Shown in pieces: positions 11,603 to 21,673 of a stretch of 64,000 nt of DNA. The translations under genes and the position numbers were made by a program. The number at the start of each line of letters is the position of its first letter. Position 1 is the first letter of the stretch. This DNA comes from Pseudoxanthomonas composti (GTDB taxonomy: Bacteria > Pseudomonadota > Gammaproteobacteria > Xanthomonadales > Xanthomonadaceae): the NCBI RefSeq assembly GCF_004122095.1, contig NZ_SAWZ01000009.1, forward strand, positions 1-64,000, read 5' to 3'. The notes beneath the pieces are model-generated. The model worked only from the letters and a program-made list of their open reading frames with translations. It had not been told where the DNA came from and ran no database searches.

Positions 11603-12616
11603 TCAGCGGCCCATCGAGGCAGCCATGCCGACGGCAAATACGATCAGCCCGATGCCCAGCAGCGCGAGCAGGCCGCCAATCACCAGGATCACGACCGTCA
11701 GCGTGCCGAGCTCTCGCTTCTGCCACTCGGGGTGATCGGTGTAGGCCCACTTATCCACCACCAGGGTGTCGCAGATCATGTCGTGCAGGGCCTGCTTGCG
11801 CTCGGTGAAACCGGCCATGATGAAGCCGATGCACAGCGTGATGCCGCTGATGATCAAGGCGAAGTAGCGGCCGAAGCCCCGCAGGAAGCTGATCGGCTCG
11901 CCGTTGCTGCGCACCACCTTGATGCCGATGGCCATCTTGCCCAGCGTGGCCTGGTGGTTGGAGGCATGGAACCAGCCGTAATAGCTGGCGGACAGGCAGA
12001 TCGAGACGATGTTGGTGACGGCCTGGATGGCCAGCATGCCCCCGGTGCCCAGCCCACCGTTCAACCCGAAGCCGGCGCCGATGATGCCGCCGATGATCGC
12101 GCCGATGATGCCGCCGGCCACGCCCACCACGAACGAGTCGATGATGTAGGCGGCCACCCGCTTCCAGAAACCGGCATAGACCACCTCGCCTCCCTGGACG
12201 ACGCTGGAGTGCGAGGCCACCGCCGCGGCCGGGGCCGTGTAGGGCGAGTAGCTGGCCAGGTCGGCGTCGCGCTGGGCCTGGTGGCGCGGTTCCTGCGCCT
12301 GGAAGACCGCCCTGCCCGTGGTTGGGGCCTCCTCGGGCGCCGGTGCGGCGGCCTGCACGGGGACCTCGGGGTCCTGGGTGGCGGCCAGGACCGGTTCGAC
12401 GACCGGCGGCGCGGCGGAGACCACCGGGGTTGGCGGCAGTTCGACCAGCGCCAGTTCGCCGGCGAAATCGCGCAGCGGCTGCCAGTTCGCCAGGCCGTCG
12501 CGCCAGACCAGCGTGTCCAGGGTCACGGCGTTTTCTTGGAAAAGGCGGGCCAGTTGCGCGTCGTCGATCGGCCCCTGCTGCTGCCGCAGTCGGTCGGCGT
12601 AGTACCAGTTCGTCAT
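11603..12616 (-). CDS. GYF_2 + RDD domain membrane protein
   Basis: A 337-residue protein. Residues 1-50 form a GYF_2-type domain (MTNWYYADRLRQQQGPIDDAQ..LVWRDGLANWQPL). A Pro/Ala/Glu-rich linker of about 100 residues follows, then an RDD membrane domain with the opening YAGFWKRVAAYIIDSF, a Gly/Ile-rich hydrophobic hairpin, and the TLGKMAIGIKVV and LHDMICDTLVV blocks. A final hydrophobic segment ends the protein. It is the last of three adjacent genes whose products share the same N-terminal domain. Function unknown. Confidence 0.85.
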   Translation of the reverse strand: MTNWYYADRLRQQQGPIDDAQLARLFQENAVTLDTLVWRDGLANWQPLRDFAGELALVELPPTPVVSAAPPVVEPVLAATQDPEVPVQAAAPAPEEAPTTGRAVFQAQEPRHQAQRDADLASYSPYTAPAAAVASHSSVVQGGEVVYAGFWKRVAAYIIDSFVVGVAGGIIGAIIGGIIGAGFGLNGGLGTGGMLAIQAVTNIVSICLSASYYGWFHASNHQATLGKMAIGIKVVRSNGEPISFLRGFGRYFALIISGITLCIGFIMAGFTERKQALHDMICDTLVVDKWAYTDHPEWQKRELGTLTVVILVIGGLLALLGIGLIVFAVGMAASMGR

Positions 12617-12674
12617 GGTGTCCCCTGAAGCGTTCGCGCAAACGTTAACGCAGTGTGTACCGGCCGTCCAACGC

Positions 12675-13370
12675 TCAGCCGCGGCATTGCGCTGGCAGGT
12701 AGCGGTCCTCGATCTCAGAGGAGCAGACCCATTGCCCATCGCTCCCGCGCGCCCACCACAGGCGCTTGCCGTCCAGCGGCTGCCTGCCGGTGCCGCTGAC
12801 CACCAGCTCCAGGCCACAGCTGTCATCGTCGAACTCGCCGACGAGGATGGATTGCACGTAGGTGCTGGCATAGGCGTCGGCGGGCTTGAAGCCGTCGCTG
12901 TCGTTGCTGGGGCAGTCGCCGCCCGCTTCCAGGACCGAATCGATCTGCGCGCGCAGCGGCGCGGCCTCGGCGGCCACCTGTGCAAGGCGGCTGCGGCTGA
13001 GGTACTCCTGGTAAGCCGGCAGCGCGATGGCGGCCAGGATGGCGATGACGAACAGCGCCATCAGCCCGCCCACGCCCAGGACCAGCAGCAACACTGCCCT
13101 GGAGGACATTCCTGGCGGCGGCGCGCTGGTGGGCCGTGCCACGGCGATGGGGGGCGGCATCCGCGGCGGCAGCGGCGGGGGCGCCGGTGGGGCAGGGGCC
13201 AGCCCCAGCAGGTCGCGACATTCGGACAGTGGGCGCCAGTTCGGCCAGCCTTCCTGCCAGAGCAGCGTGCCGTCGGCCACGGAGCCATTGGCGATCGCGT
13301 CCAGCAGGGCCTGGCGATCCACCGGGCCGCGGGTCTGTCGGTCCGTGCCTGCGTAATACCAGTCGCTCAT
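12675..13370 (-). CDS. GYF_2 domain fused to a pilin-like segment
   Basis: A 231-residue protein. The GYF_2-type domain at residues 1-50 (MSDWYYAGTDRQTRGPVDRQ..LLWQEGWPNWRPL) is followed by a Pro-rich linker. A hydrophobic helix then continues into a type IV pilin-like stretch (about 100-130: FVIAILAAIALPAYQEYLSRSRLAQV) and a C-terminal domain with Cys residues. There is no prepilin leader peptide at the N-terminus, so the pilin-like helix is internal and probably serves as a membrane anchor. The start codon overlaps the upstream stop (ATGA). Function unknown. Confidence 0.8.
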   Translation of the reverse strand: MSDWYYAGTDRQTRGPVDRQALLDAIANGSVADGTLLWQEGWPNWRPLSECRDLLGLAPAPPAPPPLPPRMPPPIAVARPTSAPPPGMSSRAVLLLVLGVGGLMALFVIAILAAIALPAYQEYLSRSRLAQVAAEAAPLRAQIDSVLEAGGDCPSNDSDGFKPADAYASTYVQSILVGEFDDDSCGLELVVSGTGRQPLDGKRLWWARGSDGQWVCSSEIEDRYLPAQCRG

Positions 13371-13897
13371 CGGGTCATCTCGGTGATGACGGCGAAGGCG
13401 ATGCCCACGACGACCGCGATGCCCACCGACCCGGCCGACCAGAGCGCCCACAGCCTGGCCTTGCGCGAGGCCTCCCAGGCGCCTTCGATATCGCCTTCGG
13501 CACGCCGGCTCTCGACCTTGGTGGCGTAGACGATCGCCACCACGCCGAAGGGCCAGCAGCACAGCAGCGTGGTCAGGATGCCCCAGACCAGATGGTTGGG
13601 GATTGGGCCGACCGGCGTGTGCGCCTGCGGCGTGGTGTAGGCAGGTGTGGAAGGCGCAGCGTAGGGATTGCCGGCAGTGCCTGGCACCGGCTGCACTGGC
13701 GGCGGGACGGAAGCGGTCCCCATCGCAAGGCCCAGTTCGGCGCTGACCTCGGCAAGCGCCACCCACTGCGGCATGCCCTCGCGCCAGACCAGCGTATAGG
13801 CATCGATATGGCCGGTACCGATCAGCTCCTTCAACGCCTCGGCGCTGACAGGGCCGTGCTGCTGGCGATCAGATCCGGCGTAGTACCAGTTGGACAT
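13367..13897 (-). CDS. GYF_2 + CD225/dispanin-like membrane protein
   Basis: A 176-residue protein. A GYF_2-type domain (MSNWYYAGSDRQQHGPVSAE..LVWREGMPQWVAL) is followed by a Pro/Thr-rich linker and a C-terminal two-helix membrane domain. That domain has the CD225 pattern NHLVWGILTTLLCCWPFGVVAIVYATKVESRRAEGD. It is first in the three-gene run, coupled by ATGA overlap to the pilin-like gene. Function unknown; a membrane adaptor role is inference. Confidence 0.8.
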   Translation of the reverse strand: MSNWYYAGSDRQQHGPVSAEALKELIGTGHIDAYTLVWREGMPQWVALAEVSAELGLAMGTASVPPPVQPVPGTAGNPYAAPSTPAYTTPQAHTPVGPIPNHLVWGILTTLLCCWPFGVVAIVYATKVESRRAEGDIEGAWEASRKARLWALWSAGSVGIAVVVGIAFAVITEMTR

Positions 13898-13998
13898 CCT
13901 GTTCCCCTTCATTCAGGGCGGTGAAGGTAACCGATGCCCCCAAAGCGCGAAAGCCGGCGCAGGGCCGGCTTTCGCAATCTCGCGTCTTACGGTGCGGG

Positions 13999-14472
13999 TC
14001 AGTGCACCGGTTCGGGCTCGTCGGCGAACATCTGCGTTTCCATCCAGGCATAGGCCGCCTCGGCACCGGGCTGGTTGAACAGCACCATCAGCACGACCCA
14101 CTTCAGGTCATCCAGGTCCAGCTCGTCCTGGTCCAGGGCCATGGCGCGGTCCAGCACCAGCTCGCGCTGGTCCGCGTCGAGGATGCCGTGCTGCTCCAGG
14201 AACAGCAGGAAGCCGCGGCATTCCACGTCCAGCTTCTCGAGCTCCGGCCCGGCATAGATACGGGTCGGGCCGCCCACGCGCGGCTCGGCCGCGACCGGGC
14301 GCTGTTCGGCCAGGGCGTCGAGCCAGTCGAAGGCCTTGCTGATCTCTGCGGGGCTGAAACCGGCCTGGATCAGGCCGTTCTGGAGGGAGTCGCGGTCGCG
14401 GACCGGGTCCGCATCTTCGGTGAAATAGTGTTCGAACAGGTAAAGCAGGACGTCCAGGATGCTCTCTTTCAT
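13999..14472 (-). CDS. smg: Smg protein (DUF494)
   Basis: A 157-residue acidic protein matching the Smg/DUF494 family in length and sequence ([17 protein letters not shown] at the start, [27 protein letters not shown] near the end). Smg lies near dprA and def/fmt in many gammaproteobacteria, as here. Its molecular function is not established. Confidence 0.92.
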   Translation of the reverse strand: MKESILDVLLYLFEHYFTEDADPVRDRDSLQNGLIQAGFSPAEISKAFDWLDALAEQRPVAAEPRVGGPTRIYAGPELEKLDVECRGFLLFLEQHGILDADQRELVLDRAMALDQDELDLDDLKWVVLMVLFNQPGAEAAYAWMETQMFADEPEPVH

Positions 14473-14513
14473 TGCCCTCGGCCTGTGCCAGCGGCACTGT
14501 GGAGGTGGGAAAA

Positions 14514-15644
14514 CTACGACTTGCGTGAATAGCGACCGTGTTCGACCGCCACCTGCCCATCCAGTTCCATGACCAGCAGCATGGAGGACAGGACCGCACT
14601 CGTCAATCCGGTCCGCTGCACCAGTTCATCCATAGGGGTTGGGTCATGGCCCAGCGCATTCCACAATCGGTGGTAGTCGCCTTGAGGCAGGGGCGCTGCG
14701 GCCGCAGACCCTAGATGGGGATGTGAAGGCGTCGGCGCAAGGCGTCCGCGCAGTGCCGAGGCGAGCGTGGTGGCCACCGGCGCCAGCGCGGCGATGGCCT
14801 CGTCGGCGGTCTCCAGCAGGGCCGCGCCGTCGCGGATGAGGCGGTGGCAGCCACGCGCCAGGGGGTTGTGGATGGACCCGGGAATGGCGAAGACCTCGCG
14901 CCCGGCCTCGGCGGCCTGGCGGGCTGTGATCAGCGCGCCGGAGCGGTTGGCGGCCTCCACCACCAGGGTGCCCAGCGAGAGCCCGGCCAGGATGCGGTTG
15001 CGGCTGGGGAAGTGGCTGGCCTTGGGCGGGGTCCCGGGCGGATGCTCGCTGACCACCGCGCCCTGGGCGGCAATGCGCCGGTGCAGGGCCGCGTGGCGTG
15101 CCGGATAGGTCATGTCCAGCCCGGTGCCGACCACGGCGATGCTGCGTGCCTGCGGCAGGGACAGCGCTGCCTCGTGGGCGCAGACGTCGATCCCCGCGGC
15201 CAGTCCGCTGTTGATGCACAGACCGGCCTGCGCCAGTGCCAGGGCGAAGTGGCGGGCATTGTCGCGCCCGCCGGCACTGGCGTTGCGGCTACCGACGATG
15301 GCGATGCCCGGCTGCCACAGCACATCGGGATCGCCATCGACGAACAGCGCCAGCGGCGGGCTGCCGGTGCCTCGCAGCAGCGCCGGGTAATCCGCACTGT
15401 CCCAGCCGATCAGCTGATGCGTGGGCGAAGCCGCAAGCCAGCGCGCCGCACTCGCCATGGTGGCCGGGTCGGGCCTGCGCAGGGACGCAGCCGCCTCCGG
15501 CGCCAGCCCGGCCTCGCGCCAGGCCGCCGGACCTGCGGCCAGCGCCGCGGCGGCGCTGCCATGCCGTTCCAGCAGCTGTCTGCGTGGCGCGACCTGGCCG
15601 CCGGCCAGGACCAGGGAGAGCAGGGAGCGCTGTTCATCGTCCAT
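14514..15644 (-). CDS. dprA: DNA processing protein DprA/Smf
   Basis: A 376-residue protein that loads RecA onto incoming single-stranded DNA in natural transformation. Order: an N-terminal helical region, the Rossmann-like DprA core ([102 protein letters not shown]), and a C-terminal winged-helix DML1-like domain ([31 protein letters not shown]). All core motifs are intact. Confidence 0.95.
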   Translation of the reverse strand: MDDEQRSLLSLVLAGGQVAPRRQLLERHGSAAAALAAGPAAWREAGLAPEAAASLRRPDPATMASAARWLAASPTHQLIGWDSADYPALLRGTGSPPLALFVDGDPDVLWQPGIAIVGSRNASAGGRDNARHFALALAQAGLCINSGLAAGIDVCAHEAALSLPQARSIAVVGTGLDMTYPARHAALHRRIAAQGAVVSEHPPGTPPKASHFPSRNRILAGLSLGTLVVEAANRSGALITARQAAEAGREVFAIPGSIHNPLARGCHRLIRDGAALLETADEAIAALAPVATTLASALRGRLAPTPSHPHLGSAAAAPLPQGDYHRLWNALGHDPTPMDELVQRTGLTSAVLSSMLLVMELDGQVAVEHGRYSRKS

Positions 15645-15668
15645 GGCCCCACGCTAGGCCACACACGC

Positions 15669-15692
15669 AGACGGCGCCCTCGGGCGCCGTCT
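15669..15692 (-). terminator. GC-rich inverted repeat downstream of the LysM gene
   Basis: A 10-bp inverted repeat (AGACGGCGCC / GGCGCCGTCT) with a 4-nt loop lies between the end of the LysM gene and the start of dprA. There is no T-run, so intrinsic termination is uncertain. Confidence 0.4.
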
Positions 15693-15726
15693 GGTTCAAG
15701 CTCGGAAAACGCCGCGCCTGGCGCGC

Positions 15727-16887
15727 TCAGCGCGATGCGGTGGCCGTGCCTGGCGGCATGGGGGCATCCGGGCTGCGCAGGAAGTAACCCACACCGGCCG
15801 GGGCCGAGCCTTCCATGATCAGGCCGTAGCTGACCTTCTCGAAGGTGCGGAAGATCATCACGTGGGCCGCGTACTCGTCCGGCATGGCGTTGCGACCCGG
15901 GCCGGGCGCGCGGCTGTCCTTCAGGCGCGAGGTGCTGCCCCGCTTGAGCGGGTCGATCACGTAGTCGCCGGTGCGCCACACCGACAGCACCGAGCCGTTG
16001 TCCAGGCCTTCGCGGGTGCCGCCGGAGATGGCGACCACGTCGTGCGGGCCGCCGTAGGTCAGCGCGTCGGCCACGGCCAGGATGCGCAGCTTGCCGTCCT
16101 CCGGCAGCGTGGCCGGGGCGTGCGGAACAAACTGCAGGTCATAGGCCTGGGCCTCGACCGGAATCAGGCGATCGCCGGCGCGGACCTCATGGCCGTTGTC
16201 TTCCAGCAGCAGGCTGGTGCCCTGGCCGTCGGTGCCGACGCTCACCACGCTACCGAAGCTCACGCGCTGGAGTTCGTAGCCCAGGAACTCGCTGCGCTTG
16301 TTCGGCACCAGGTTGGTCTTCCACAGGTTGCCTTCGCCACTGATGTGGCCGCCGCGGGCGTCCAGGTCGGTCTGCGGCTTGGGCTCGGCGTAGATCGCGC
16401 GGGCCCGGACCACGGCGTAGCGCTGGCCCGGCTGGGCCGCGTCCAGGCCGATGGCGTAGACGTTCTGCTGGCCCGCCGCGCGCAGGCGATCGTTCTGGAT
16501 GCCGGCCACGTAGGGCAGCTCCTGGAAGCTGTCGACCACGCGCAGGTCCTTCAGGAACGGCTCGATCTCCGACAGCGGCACGGCATTGATCGGGGCCTCG
16601 TTGCGCGGGCCGGGCTTGAGCGCCACGCCGTTGACCCGGTCCAGGTAGGCCAGGCTGATGACATCGCCGGGGTAGATCAGGTGCGGGTTGGCGATCTGCG
16701 GATTGGCCTGCCAGATCTCCGGCCACAGCCAGGGCTTGCTGAGGAACTTGGCGGAAATGTCCCACAGGGTGTCGCCCTTGCGGACCACGTAGGTTTCCGG
16801 ATGCTCGCGCGCCAGTTCCGCGGCGGCAGCATAGGTGGCAAGTGTCAACAACGCAGCGGCGGTGACCGTGCGGAAATGTCTGAACAT
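15727..16887 (-). CDS. LysM peptidoglycan-binding protein
   Basis: A 386-residue exported protein with an N-terminal signal peptide (about 1-22) and one LysM domain (about 30-85: YVVRKGDTLWDISAKFL..WPEIWQANPQIANPHLIYPGDVI). A long C-terminal region of unknown fold follows. Such LysM proteins commonly sit upstream of dprA and divergent from def in xanthomonads, as here. The domain supports cell-wall binding; no catalytic domain is visible. Confidence 0.88.
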   Translation of the reverse strand: MFRHFRTVTAAALLTLATYAAAAELAREHPETYVVRKGDTLWDISAKFLSKPWLWPEIWQANPQIANPHLIYPGDVISLAYLDRVNGVALKPGPRNEAPINAVPLSEIEPFLKDLRVVDSFQELPYVAGIQNDRLRAAGQQNVYAIGLDAAQPGQRYAVVRARAIYAEPKPQTDLDARGGHISGEGNLWKTNLVPNKRSEFLGYELQRVSFGSVVSVGTDGQGTSLLLEDNGHEVRAGDRLIPVEAQAYDLQFVPHAPATLPEDGKLRILAVADALTYGGPHDVVAISGGTREGLDNGSVLSVWRTGDYVIDPLKRGSTSRLKDSRAPGPGRNAMPDEYAAHVMIFRTFEKVSYGLIMEGSAPAGVGYFLRSPDAPMPPGTATASR

Positions 16888-17018
16888 AACGTATGTACCT
16901 GATTCCCCAACAGGTGGAGCCGAACTATACGCCAGAAAAAGGGGCGTCGCGCAAGCAGTCGCGGTAGAATTCGTGAGGTATGGCCGGATTCCTCCGGCGC
17001 CCCGATCTGGTTGCCGTC

Positions 17019-17531
17019 ATGTCCCTGCTCCCCATCCTCGAATTCCCCGATCCGCGCCTGCGGACCAAGGCCGTCGAACTGGACGCTGCCGAGGTGCTGC
17101 AGCCCTCGTTCCAGACCCTGGTCGATGACATGTTCCAGACCATGTATGACGCACCGGGCATCGGCCTGGCCGCCAGCCAGGTCGACGTGCACAAGCGCTT
17201 CATGGTGATCGACGTCAGCGAGGAGAAGAACGCGCCGATGGTGTTCATCAACCCGCAGATCGTGCAGAAGGACGGCGAGCAGGTCTATCAGGAAGGCTGC
17301 CTGTCGGTGCCGGGCATCTATGCCGATGTCACCCGCGCCAACCAGATCACCGTGCGTTTCCTGGACCGCAAGGCCCAGCCGCAGGAGCTGAGCACCGATG
17401 GCCTGCTGGCCATCTGCATCCAGCATGAGATGGACCACCTGGACGGCAAGCTGTTCGTGGACTACCTGTCCCCGCTCAAGCGCGAGATGGTGCGCAAGAA
17501 GCTGGCCAAGGCGCGCAAGCATGTGGCCTGA
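17019..17531 (+). CDS. def: Peptide deformylase
   Basis: A 170-residue metallo-enzyme that removes the N-formyl group from nascent proteins. All three signatures are present: GIGLAASQ (motif I), EGCLSVPG with the metal-binding Cys (motif II), and QHEMDHLDG with the two metal-binding His and catalytic Glu (motif III). The length is typical. The ATG at 17019 gives the usual short N-terminus ([15 protein letters not shown]). It precedes fmt, the gene for the opposite step of the formyl cycle. Confidence 0.97.
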   Translation: MSLLPILEFPDPRLRTKAVELDAAEVLQPSFQTLVDDMFQTMYDAPGIGLAASQVDVHKRFMVIDVSEEKNAPMVFINPQIVQKDGEQVYQEGCLSVPGIYADVTRANQITVRFLDRKAQPQELSTDGLLAICIQHEMDHLDGKLFVDYLSPLKREMVRKKLAKARKHVA

Positions 17532-17551
17532 GGGCCGGGTTTGGGCATTCG

Positions 17552-17640
17552 GGGTGGGGGATTGGCTGGTGCGATGCGGCCTGTCCGCACGCCGGACCTG
17601 CGGTGACCCATCCCCAATCTCCACTCCCCAATCCCACCGC
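17552..17640. repeat. CAATCCC heptamer array (locus C)
   Basis: Between def and fmt a GGGGATTGG (about 17556-17564) faces an inverted CCATCCCCAATCTCCACTCCCCAATCCC-type run (17607-17635). The C-rich run reads as heptamers CAATCTC, CACTCCC, CAATCCC. Same period and layout as the other heptamer loci. Confidence 0.6.
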
Positions 17641-17642
17641 TC

Positions 17643-18566
17643 ATGAAAATCGTCTTTGCCGGCACGCCGGAGTTCGCGGTGCCGTGCCTGCGCGTGGCCG
17701 TCGAGCGCGGCGATGTGATCGCCGCCTACACCCAGCCCGACCGCCCGGCCGGGCGTGGCCGTGGGCTGACCCCGCCGCCGGTGAAACTGGAGGCCATCGC
17801 CCGCGGGATCCCGGTGCTGCAGCCGGAAAGCCTGAAAAGCGCCGAATCGCAGGAGGCCCTGCGCGCGCTGGCGCCGGATGTGATGATCGTGGTCGCCTAC
17901 GGCCTGATCCTGCCCAGGGCGGTGCTGGAAATTCCCCGCTATGGCTGCTGGAACGTGCACGCCTCGCTGCTGCCGCGCTGGCGCGGCGCCGCGCCGATCC
18001 AGCGCGCCATCGAAGCCGGTGACGCCGAGACCGGCGTGTGCCTGATGCAGATGGAGGCCGGGCTGGATACCGGCCCGGTACTGCTGCGGCAGTCCATGCC
18101 GATCGCCGAGGACGACACCGGTGGCCGCCTGCACGACCGCCTGTCCGCGCTGGGCGCGCAGGTGCTGTCCGATGGCCTGGGGCTGCTGCGTGCCGGCATC
18201 CGCCCGGTGCCACAGCCGCAGCCGGAGGCCGGCGTGACCTACGCGCGCAAGCTGGAGAAGGCCGAAGCGCGGCTGGACTGGCAGCTGCCGGCGCAGGTGC
18301 TGGCGCGCAAGGTGCGGGCGTTCGAGCCGTGGCCGGTGGCCGAGGCGACCGTGGCCGGGGAGCGCCTGCGCATCCATGGCGCAATCGCCGTCGAGCAGCA
18401 TCATTCGGCGACCCCGGGCACGTTGCTGGCCGCATCGCGCCAGGGCCTGGACGTGGCCTGCGGCGAGGGCGTCCTGCGCCTGCGCGTGGTGCAGCGCGAA
18501 GGGGGCAAGGCCATCACCGCCGCGGACTGGCTCAACGCCCGCCGCGACCTGACCCCGTCGCCGTGA
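17643..18566 (+). CDS. fmt: Methionyl-tRNA formyltransferase
   Basis: A 307-residue enzyme that formylates Met-tRNA(fMet) using 10-formyl-THF. The catalytic domain shows [15 protein letters not shown] at the start, [11 protein letters not shown], and the active-site block [22 protein letters not shown] (Asn, His of the N-H-D triad), followed by [13 protein letters not shown] carrying the Asp. The C-terminal OB-like domain ([14 protein letters not shown]) is complete. It follows def and precedes rsmB, a classic order. Confidence 0.97.
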   Translation: MKIVFAGTPEFAVPCLRVAVERGDVIAAYTQPDRPAGRGRGLTPPPVKLEAIARGIPVLQPESLKSAESQEALRALAPDVMIVVAYGLILPRAVLEIPRYGCWNVHASLLPRWRGAAPIQRAIEAGDAETGVCLMQMEAGLDTGPVLLRQSMPIAEDDTGGRLHDRLSALGAQVLSDGLGLLRAGIRPVPQPQPEAGVTYARKLEKAEARLDWQLPAQVLARKVRAFEPWPVAEATVAGERLRIHGAIAVEQHHSATPGTLLAASRQGLDVACGEGVLRLRVVQREGGKAITAADWLNARRDLTPSP

Positions 18567-18579
18567 CGGGTCGGTGGCG

Positions 18580-19872
18580 ATGAGCCCTTCGGGCGTGGCC
18601 CCGCGCGTGCAGGCCACGCGGGTGCTGGCGGCGGTGCTGCACCGCGGGCGTTCGCTGAAGGCCGAGCTGGCGTCGGCGTTGCCGGCCCTGGACGATCCGC
18701 GCGATCGCGCCCTGACCGAGGCGATCTGCTTCTCCGCGCTGCGGGCGCGGGCCCGGTTCGATGCCGCCTTGCGGCGCTGGATGCCCAAGCCGCCGGGCAA
18801 GCACGATGCCGAACTGCATGCCTTGCTGCTGGGCGGCCTGGCGCAGCTGCAGGCGCTGGAACTGCCGGCGCACGCGGCCCTGTCGGCCACGGTCGAGGCG
18901 GCGCGCGCGCTCGGCAAGCCGCACCAGGCCGGGCTGGTCAACGCGCTGCTGCGTCGCGCCCAGCGCGAGGGCGTGGCCGAGGTGGATGCCTCGCTGGCCT
19001 GGCCGCAGTGGCTGCGGCAGCGGGTGACCCGGGACTGGCCCGACCAGGCGCATGACATCTTCGCGGCCAGCTTGGCGCCGGCGCCGCTGTGGCTGCGGGT
19101 CAACCGTGCCCGGGTGAGCCGCGCGGACTATCTGGCCCAGCTGCAGGCCGCGGGCATCCAGGCCGAGGCGCATGCGGTGCTGGCCGAGGCCATCGGCCTG
19201 CAGGCCTCGGTGCCGGTGGCCAGCCTGCCCGGCTTCGCCCAGGGGCTGGTGTCGGTGCAGGACGGCTCTGCCCAGCAGGTCGCCGACGCCGTCGCGCCTG
19301 CCGCGCACGCACGCGTCCTGGATGCCTGCGCCGCGCCGGGCGGCAAGAGCGCGCACCTGCTGGAGCGCGACCCCAGCCTGCAACTGCTGGCGCTGGACAT
19401 CGATCCGCGTCGGCTGGCGCGGGTGCGCGAGACGCTGGCGCGCGTGGGCGCTCGGGCCCAGGTGGTCGCCGGCGATGCCGGGGAGCCGGCCGCATGGTGG
19501 GACGGTGCGCCGTTCGATGCGGTCCTGCTCGATGCGCCGTGCTCGGCCACCGGCATCGTGCGGCGACAGCCGGACGTGCTGATCCATCGGCGCGAGCAAG
19601 ACCTGAGCCAGCTCACGCTGACCCAGGCGCGGCTGCTGGACGCGGCCTGGGCGATGCTCAAGCCGGGCGGCACCTTGGTCTACACCACGTGCTCGATCCT
19701 CAAGGACGAAAATGCGCGCCAGATCGATGGCTTTCTCGCGCGACAGCCGCAGGCGCAGGTGCTGCCGCTGGACCAAGCCTACGGCCATGCAAGCGGTGCC
19801 GGGCGCCAGCGCCTGCCCGGCGAGGACGGCATGGACGGATTCTTCTACGCCCGGCTGCGCAAGGCCGGCTGA
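18580..19872 (+). CDS. rsmB: 16S rRNA m5C967 methyltransferase RsmB
   Basis: A 430-residue protein. An N-terminal NusB-like RNA-binding domain (about 1-140) is followed by the SAM-dependent methyltransferase domain with [15 protein letters not shown] (SAM site), [21 protein letters not shown] (catalytic Cys in PCS) and [13 protein letters not shown] (second catalytic Cys in TCS). A GTG two codons upstream is an alternative start. It lies 13 nt after fmt, in the same transcription unit. Confidence 0.95.
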   Translation: MSPSGVAPRVQATRVLAAVLHRGRSLKAELASALPALDDPRDRALTEAICFSALRARARFDAALRRWMPKPPGKHDAELHALLLGGLAQLQALELPAHAALSATVEAARALGKPHQAGLVNALLRRAQREGVAEVDASLAWPQWLRQRVTRDWPDQAHDIFAASLAPAPLWLRVNRARVSRADYLAQLQAAGIQAEAHAVLAEAIGLQASVPVASLPGFAQGLVSVQDGSAQQVADAVAPAAHARVLDACAAPGGKSAHLLERDPSLQLLALDIDPRRLARVRETLARVGARAQVVAGDAGEPAAWWDGAPFDAVLLDAPCSATGIVRRQPDVLIHRREQDLSQLTLTQARLLDAAWAMLKPGGTLVYTTCSILKDENARQIDGFLARQPQAQVLPLDQAYGHASGAGRQRLPGEDGMDGFFYARLRKAG

Positions 19873-19927
19873 CCCCGCGCCGAGGTGGCGACGTTGTTCC
19901 GACATCCGCTGGCTATGATTCGGCGCC

Positions 19928-21673
19928 ATGCCCAACTCCTCTTTTCGTGACCTGTCCCGCGGTGTGTACGGACAGGCCCATGCGCGGCAGCGCACCGGTG
20001 ATGCCTGGCTGCTGGCGCTGACTGCCCTGATGGTGCTGGGCGCGGGCCTGGGCCTGCGCGACCCATGGCCGGCGGACGAGCCACGCTTTGCGCTGGTGGC
20101 CCGGCAGATGGTGGAAAGCGGCAACTGGCTGTTCCCGCATCGCGGCGTGGAGCTGTATTCGGACAAGCCGCCGCTGCTGATGTGGCTGCAGGCCGGGCTG
20201 CTCACGCTGACCGGCAGTCTGCGCGTGAGCTTCCTGCTGCCCTCGCTGCTGGCGGCCCTGCTGACGCTTTGGTGCGTCTACGACCTGGGCAAGCGGCTGT
20301 GGACGCGCAAGGTCGGGCTGTATGCGGCCTGGGCCGTGCTGTTTACCTTCCAGTTCACCTTTCAGGCCAAGAAGGCGCAGATCGATCCGTTGGTCACCGG
20401 CCTGATCACGCTGGCCAACTATGGCCTGCTGCGTCACCTGCTGCGCGGCCCGGACTGGCGCATGTGGACGTTGGGGTGGTTCGCCGCCGGGCTGGGCGTG
20501 ATCACCAAGGGGGTGGGGGTCATCGCGCTGCTGATGGTGGTGCCGGCCGGGATCGCGGCGCTGTGTCGCTGGCCTGCGGTGCGGGTGCATGCGCGCGACC
20601 GGCGCTTCTGGCTGGGGCCTGCGGCGTTTTTCCTGGCGATCTTCCTGTGGCTGGTGCCGATGGTGACGGTGGCGCTGACCCACGCCGAGCCAGAGTACCG
20701 CGCCTACCTCCGGGACATCCTGCTGCGGCAGACGGCCAAGCGTTATTCGGCCTCCTGGGACCACCAGCAGCCGGCCTGGTACCACTTCAAGGTCATGGCC
20801 ACGATGTGGCTGCCGCCGATGCTGGCCTTGCCCTGGGCGATCCCGGCCTGGCGCCGCCGCCTGCGCCGTCGCGATGCGCGCTACCTGCTGCCGTTGGCGT
20901 GGTGGGCCCTGGTGCTGCTGTTCTTCAGCATTCCGCATGGCAAGCGCGACGTGTACATCATGCCGGCGCTGCCGATGGCGTGCCTGGCGCTGGCGCCCCT
21001 GCTGCCCGGCATCCTGCGCAAGCGCAGCAGCCAGTGGCTGGCGCTGGGACTGGCCTGCCTGCTGGCGCTGGTGACCCTGGGCGCGGGCGGTTCGATGCTG
21101 CTGGGCGATCCGCGCTTCGAGGCGCGCTTCCTGGCCGACCGCGGACTCTACGACGCCGCGCCCTTCGCCTGGCTGATGGTGGCCGTGGGCAGCTTCGCCG
21201 CCGGCAGCGTGCTGTGGTTCCGGCGCCGCCGCGCCGTGCAGGCGCTGCTGTGGTCGCTGGGCGGGGTGTGGGTGCTGTACGGCCTGGTGGGATACGGCCT
21301 GTTGAACGATTCCAGCTCGGCGCGCGGGGTCATGCGCGCGGTGGCCGCGCGCATCGGGCCCGACGCGGAGCTTGGCCTGGTCGCGTGGAAGGAACAAAAT
21401 CTGCTCATGTCCGCCTCGCGCACCACCACCTTCGGCTTCAAGATGCCGTTCCGGGAGCAGCTTGCCCACGGCCTGGCCTGGCAGGCGGCGGCGCCCGGCT
21501 CGCGCTGGCTGCTGGTGCAGGAGCCGTCCATGCCGGCCTGCGTGGACCGCGGCATCGCGCAGATGATCGGCATCTCCAACCGGCGCAGCTGGTGGCTGGT
21601 GCCGATGGCCGCGCGCGTGCACTGCCCGGCAGCGCCGCCAGTCGGCGAAGACCTGGACGATGGTGAAGACTGA
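19928..21673 (+). CDS. ArnT-like (GT83/PMT) glycosyltransferase
   Basis: A 581-residue polytopic membrane protein. The first periplasmic loop carries RDPWPADEPRFALVARQMVESGNWLFPHR, the acidic DEPR-type motif of ArnT/PMT-2 transferases. The membrane domain has about twelve hydrophobic segments and a soluble C-terminal domain follows. Such enzymes move a sugar from a polyprenyl carrier onto lipid A or another acceptor. Its frame overlaps the O-antigen ligase gene by 14 nt, so both serve envelope glycan assembly. Aminoarabinose specificity is not shown; the other arn genes are not in this window. Confidence 0.82.
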   Translation: MPNSSFRDLSRGVYGQAHARQRTGDAWLLALTALMVLGAGLGLRDPWPADEPRFALVARQMVESGNWLFPHRGVELYSDKPPLLMWLQAGLLTLTGSLRVSFLLPSLLAALLTLWCVYDLGKRLWTRKVGLYAAWAVLFTFQFTFQAKKAQIDPLVTGLITLANYGLLRHLLRGPDWRMWTLGWFAAGLGVITKGVGVIALLMVVPAGIAALCRWPAVRVHARDRRFWLGPAAFFLAIFLWLVPMVTVALTHAEPEYRAYLRDILLRQTAKRYSASWDHQQPAWYHFKVMATMWLPPMLALPWAIPAWRRRLRRRDARYLLPLAWWALVLLFFSIPHGKRDVYIMPALPMACLALAPLLPGILRKRSSQWLALGLACLLALVTLGAGGSMLLGDPRFEARFLADRGLYDAAPFAWLMVAVGSFAAGSVLWFRRRRAVQALLWSLGGVWVLYGLVGYGLLNDSSSARGVMRAVAARIGPDAELGLVAWKEQNLLMSASRTTTFGFKMPFREQLAHGLAWQAAAPGSRWLLVQEPSMPACVDRGIAQMIGISNRRSWWLVPMAARVHCPAAPPVGEDLDDGED

